The notes under the pieces: generated by a model
Seen by the model: only the letters and a program-made list of their open reading frames with translations
Databases searched by the model: none
What the model was told of the DNA's origin: nothing
Assembly (NCBI GenBank): GCA_050701115.1
Contig: JBOHER010000326.1
Location: 1 to 10,168 of the forward strand
DNA from: JBOHER01 sp050701115
Lineage (GTDB): Bacteria; Actinomycetota; Actinomycetes; Mycobacteriales; Pseudonocardiaceae
DNA: 10,168 nucleotides
Direction: 5' to 3'
Shown: positions 7,716-10,168 of the stretch, in pieces
Layout of the letters: every line of letters starts with the position of its first letter
Position numbering within the stretch: the first letter of the stretch is position 1
Program-made: the position numbers and the translations under genes

Positions 7716-8945
7716 GTGGCAACCGACATCATCCCGATCGAACTCGGACTCCCACAGGGTGATCTGGTCACCCTCTGGGCACCTCGGTGGCGCGAGGAAG
7801 GAGAGGAGTGGGAGGCCTTCCTCGGCGACGAGGACGACCTGTACGCCTTCCCCGACTCGGCGCACCTCGCCGCGTTCGTGCGCACCGCCGAGCGGCACGA
7901 CCTGATCGATCACCCCGCGTGGCATGTCGTTCCCGCGCTGAACGTGCCCGAACTGATCCCGGATGACGACCACTCATACGACCTGGTGGGCGTGCCTGAA
8001 CTGGTCGCCGAGGAACCCGACTCGTGGACGATCGGTGAGCTCGCCGAGATCGTCAACATCGTGCGCTCGCTTGCCGATGTCTGCGAACTCGACGAGGTGC
8101 ACGAGGTCCTCGATGCGCACGAGGGTTTCTCATTGCTCCAGCAGGGCAGGCTGCCCTTCACCGGGCGTGATGGCGCTCGGCTGTGGACCGACCTCGCCGA
8201 GGCGGTGGCCGAGAAGTGGGACACCGTGCTCGACGCGATCGATCAACTCGTCACGGTGCCTGCGGTGGACGCCGCGACGCTGGACGAGACCGCAGAGGAA
8301 CTTGCGGCTTTCCACGAGGAGTCGGCCGAGTCCGAGGCGGGCGTGGACAGCGACCATGAACTGGACGAGGACGCCGACGACGAGCTGGCCGGATTCTGGG
8401 CCGAGGTCGGCATCGACCCGATCAAGATCGTCAGCAACAACGCCGAGTACTACACCCTGCGCTGTTACCTGGAGGATGAGCCGATCTTCCTCGGCTCAGA
8501 CGGCCGCATCGACGTGTTCACCTCGACCCGCGCGCTCGGCCGCAAGCTGGCAGATGCGGACGAACTCGGCGAGAACGACCTGTCCGAGGTGGCCACCTGG
8601 AACGACGTAGTCACGAAGGCGACAACCGGCGAGCTGGACATCGAGGTCACCGACGAGAACACCTACGTGCTCGCAGGCCTCGACGAGGACATCGCCGAGG
8701 GTATCGACGGCATCGATCCGACCCAGTTGGATCTGGCGGTCGAGCTGCTCACCGATGCCGCGGACTGGGCGGAGGACGACACCGTGTCCGAGTCCCTCAC
8801 GCAGTCGGAGAGCCTCGGCTGGCTGGTGTCCTTCGTCGTGCGGCCGGACCCGACCCGGCTGGCGCCGAGCGCCCCGTTCGACGCCGAGGTCGCGGCCTGG
8901 CAGAAACTCATCAACGACTTCGAGGATCGCCTCCGGGTGCATTAG
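7716..8945 (+). CDS. Strongly acidic conserved actinobacterial protein of unknown function, with two copies of one module
   Basis: A 409-residue soluble protein with no signal peptide or membrane segment, very rich in Asp and Glu (for example HELDEDADDELAG, 214-226). I recognise the start (DIIPIELGL...GDLVTLWAPRW...EWEAFLG) as a widespread actinobacterial family, sometimes labelled 'primosomal protein' in annotations. I see no motif supporting that role and would not transfer the name. The two halves align with each other. FLGDEDDLYAF (35-45) matches FLGSDGRIDVF (258-268), DLIDHPAWHVV (62-72) matches DLSEVATWNDVV (288-299), YDLVGVPE (88-95) matches YVLAGLDE (317-324), and LAEIVNIVRSLADVCELDE (109-127) matches LDLAVELLTDAADWAEDDT (338-356). 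The offset stays at 223-229 residues. An acidic linker (190-225) separates them. The gene is divergent from the helicase and could share its regulation. Its function is unknown. Confidence 0.88.
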   Translation: MATDIIPIELGLPQGDLVTLWAPRWREEGEEWEAFLGDEDDLYAFPDSAHLAAFVRTAERHDLIDHPAWHVVPALNVPELIPDDDHSYDLVGVPELVAEEPDSWTIGELAEIVNIVRSLADVCELDEVHEVLDAHEGFSLLQQGRLPFTGRDGARLWTDLAEAVAEKWDTVLDAIDQLVTVPAVDAATLDETAEELAAFHEESAESEAGVDSDHELDEDADDELAGFWAEVGIDPIKIVSNNAEYYTLRCYLEDEPIFLGSDGRIDVFTSTRALGRKLADADELGENDLSEVATWNDVVTKATTGELDIEVTDENTYVLAGLDEDIAEGIDGIDPTQLDLAVELLTDAADWAEDDTVSESLTQSESLGWLVSFVVRPDPTRLAPSAPFDAEVAAWQKLINDFEDRLRVH

Positions 8946-8960
8946 CGCCCCGCACCCCGC

Positions 8961-9057
8961 GCTCGTGAGTGAATGTTGTTGTCCTGGCAACCCTGGTCAC
9001 TCACGACATCCTCGTGAGTGACCAGGGTCGCCCATGCAACAACATTCACTCACGAGC
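8961..9057. repeat. Nested inverted repeat: two inverted copies of a 46-bp element around a 5-bp spacer
   Basis: Copy one is 8961-9006 and copy two, reversed, is 9012-9057; CATCC (9007-9011) lies between. Each copy is bounded by TCGTGAGTGA and TCACTCACGA (the outermost ends of the pair add GC, giving GCTCGTGAGTGA). The copies are identical on opposite strands apart from an 8-base core (8982-8989 versus 9029-9036). The whole region can fold as a 21-bp perfect outer stem (8961-8981 with 9037-9057) and a 17-bp perfect inner stem (8990-9006 with 9012-9028) with a 5-base loop. It lies between convergent genes and may act as a bidirectional terminator. The right copy overlaps the 3' end of the transporter gene and encodes its Ala-Arg-Glu-stop. 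Confidence 0.9.
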
Positions 9058-10168
9058 GGCTGCACGAACCGGGAGGAGCACGGTGGCCAGAGTGGGGAAG
9101 ATGGCGGCAATGCAGAAGGCCAGCGCGTAGCCTCCGCCGCCGATGACCAGACCCAATGCAGGCGGGGTGGCCGCAGCAGCCAGATTCTGCGCGATGTTCT
9201 GTACCCCCATGGCCCGGCCTGCCCACGCGGTGCCAGCCAGCTCGGCGCTCGCGGTGAACCCCAGCCCGTTGTCGCTGACCGTGATCACCGCGGCCAGCAC
9301 GAAGGCGACCACGACCAGCCAAGGCCGGCTGGCATCGCCCAGCGCCACCAGCACCATGACCGCCGCGCTGGCGAGCGCCAACTGACGGATCGGTCGCACC
9401 CGGCTGCCCACCCGGTCCGACCACCATCCCGCACCGAGCCTGCCCAGCGCACCCAGCGCCTGCACGCCCGCCAAGAACCAGCCTGCCTGTAGCGCGCTCC
9501 ACTGCTGGACGGTCGCCAGGTACACCGGCGAGAAGGCCGAGATCGCGAACTGCGGCACCACCAGCAGTGCACTCGCGCCGTGTAGCCGCCATAGAGTGGA
9601 TTCCCGGTATGGAGACAGTGGGCGAGGCGTATTCGCCGACTGCGAAGGCGCGGGTCTCGGCGGATCGATCACCAGCAAGGCCACCAGTGCGGCCGCCAGC
9701 AGCGCCAATCCCGCGGGGAAGGCGAGCGCGGCCCGAAAGCCCCACTCGGCGGCGATCGGCGGCAGGCCGAGCGCGGCAAGGCCCACTCCGAGCGGTTGGG
9801 CGGTCTGCCGTACGCCCATCGCGAAACCGCGCTCGGCGGCATCGAACCAGCCCATCACCACTCGTCCGCTCGCCGCGTGACCGAGCCGGCGCAAGCCCCT
9901 GCCAGCAACAGGAGCACGAACAGCGCGGGCAACCCGTGGGTGGCGAATGCGGCGGCGCCGATCAGCAGGCCCGACGCACCAAGACCCAGCGCCATGATCA
10001 ACCGCTCGCCATAGGCGTCCGCCGCGGCTCCCCACACGATCAGCGTGGCGAGCAGGCCGATGCTCGGAGCGGCGACGATCACGGTCGCACGAGCGAGGGA
10101 CAGTCCCTCGGAGGCCAACATCGCCGGTACCCCGGCCCAGCGGGTGGCCGCAACGGCGGGATGAAGGG
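9046..10168 (-). pseudogene. Major facilitator superfamily transporter, frameshifted and cut by the right window edge
   Basis: A drug/metabolite-type MFS permease read in two frames. The upstream part is open from the right edge (encoding ...ATRWAGVPAMLASEGLS) through ...LLLLAGACAGSV and then hits a stop at about 9855. The downstream part continues in another frame with AASGRVVMGWFDAAERGFAMGVRQTAQPLGVG down to VRAAARE at 9046. Adding one T after base 9878 on the plus strand (an A in the coding strand) gives GSVNAASGRVVMGWF, the expected continuous sequence, so one base appears to be missing. The loop 2-3 motif is present (GAAADAYGERLIMALG) and so is its second-half counterpart (GWWSDRVGSRVRPIR). 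Hydrophobic segments fill the rest. The final codons and stop come from the adjacent 46-bp repeat. The substrate is unknown. A sequencing error is a real alternative to a true pseudogene, because no other decay is visible. Confidence 0.85.

Noticed and set aside
9855..10121. Short 88-residue membrane protein as a separate gene
   Set aside because: It is the N-terminal part of the MFS transporter: the frame is open to the right edge and joins the downstream part after one base is restored.

Overview
The window comes from a high-GC actinomycete. GC-rich third codon positions, frequent GTG starts, GGAGG-type ribosome binding sites and actinobacterial protein families all point that way. The family mix and the GTGAGTGA-type intergenic repeat suggest a member of the Pseudonocardiaceae, but that placement is inference. 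Six intact or edge-truncated genes and one frameshifted gene fill almost all of the sequence. No tRNA, rRNA, CRISPR array, insertion sequence or phage gene is visible.

Bases 1-2112 (+) hold an aldehyde dehydrogenase pair. The first is catalytically complete but cut by the left edge. The second overlaps it by 8 bp and is a shortened aldehyde-dehydrogenase fold that has lost the catalytic Cys, the general-base Glu, the oxyanion Asn and the cofactor-binding Lys. Together they look like the two halves of the ALDH16 architecture (active domain plus pseudo-domain) carried on two overlapping genes. A 16-bp perfect AT-rich palindrome sits in the short gap after them.

Bases 2155-4962 form a gluconate-use module. 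A FadR-type (GntR/FCD) regulator on the minus strand faces a divergent gntK-gntP operon (gluconokinase, then gluconate:H+ symporter, coupled by an ATGA overlap). A 31-bp imperfect palindrome in the divergent spacer, overlapping a plausible promoter, is the obvious operator candidate. Gluconate would enter through GntP and be phosphorylated to 6-phosphogluconate for the pentose phosphate pathway.

Bases 4957-5031 are a short tandem repeat that begins inside the last codons of gntP. Bases 5060-7618 (-) encode a large Ski2/Mtr4-like superfamily 2 helicase with a DUF3516-type C-terminal half. Divergent from it, at 7716-8945, is a strongly acidic conserved actinobacterial protein of unknown function that appears to be built from two copies of one module.

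Bases 8961-9057 hold two inverted copies of a 46-bp element separated by 5 bp. The right copy supplies the last codons and the stop of the next gene. That gene (9046 to the right edge, -) is a major facilitator superfamily transporter broken by an apparent single-base deletion near 9878; its start lies outside the window.
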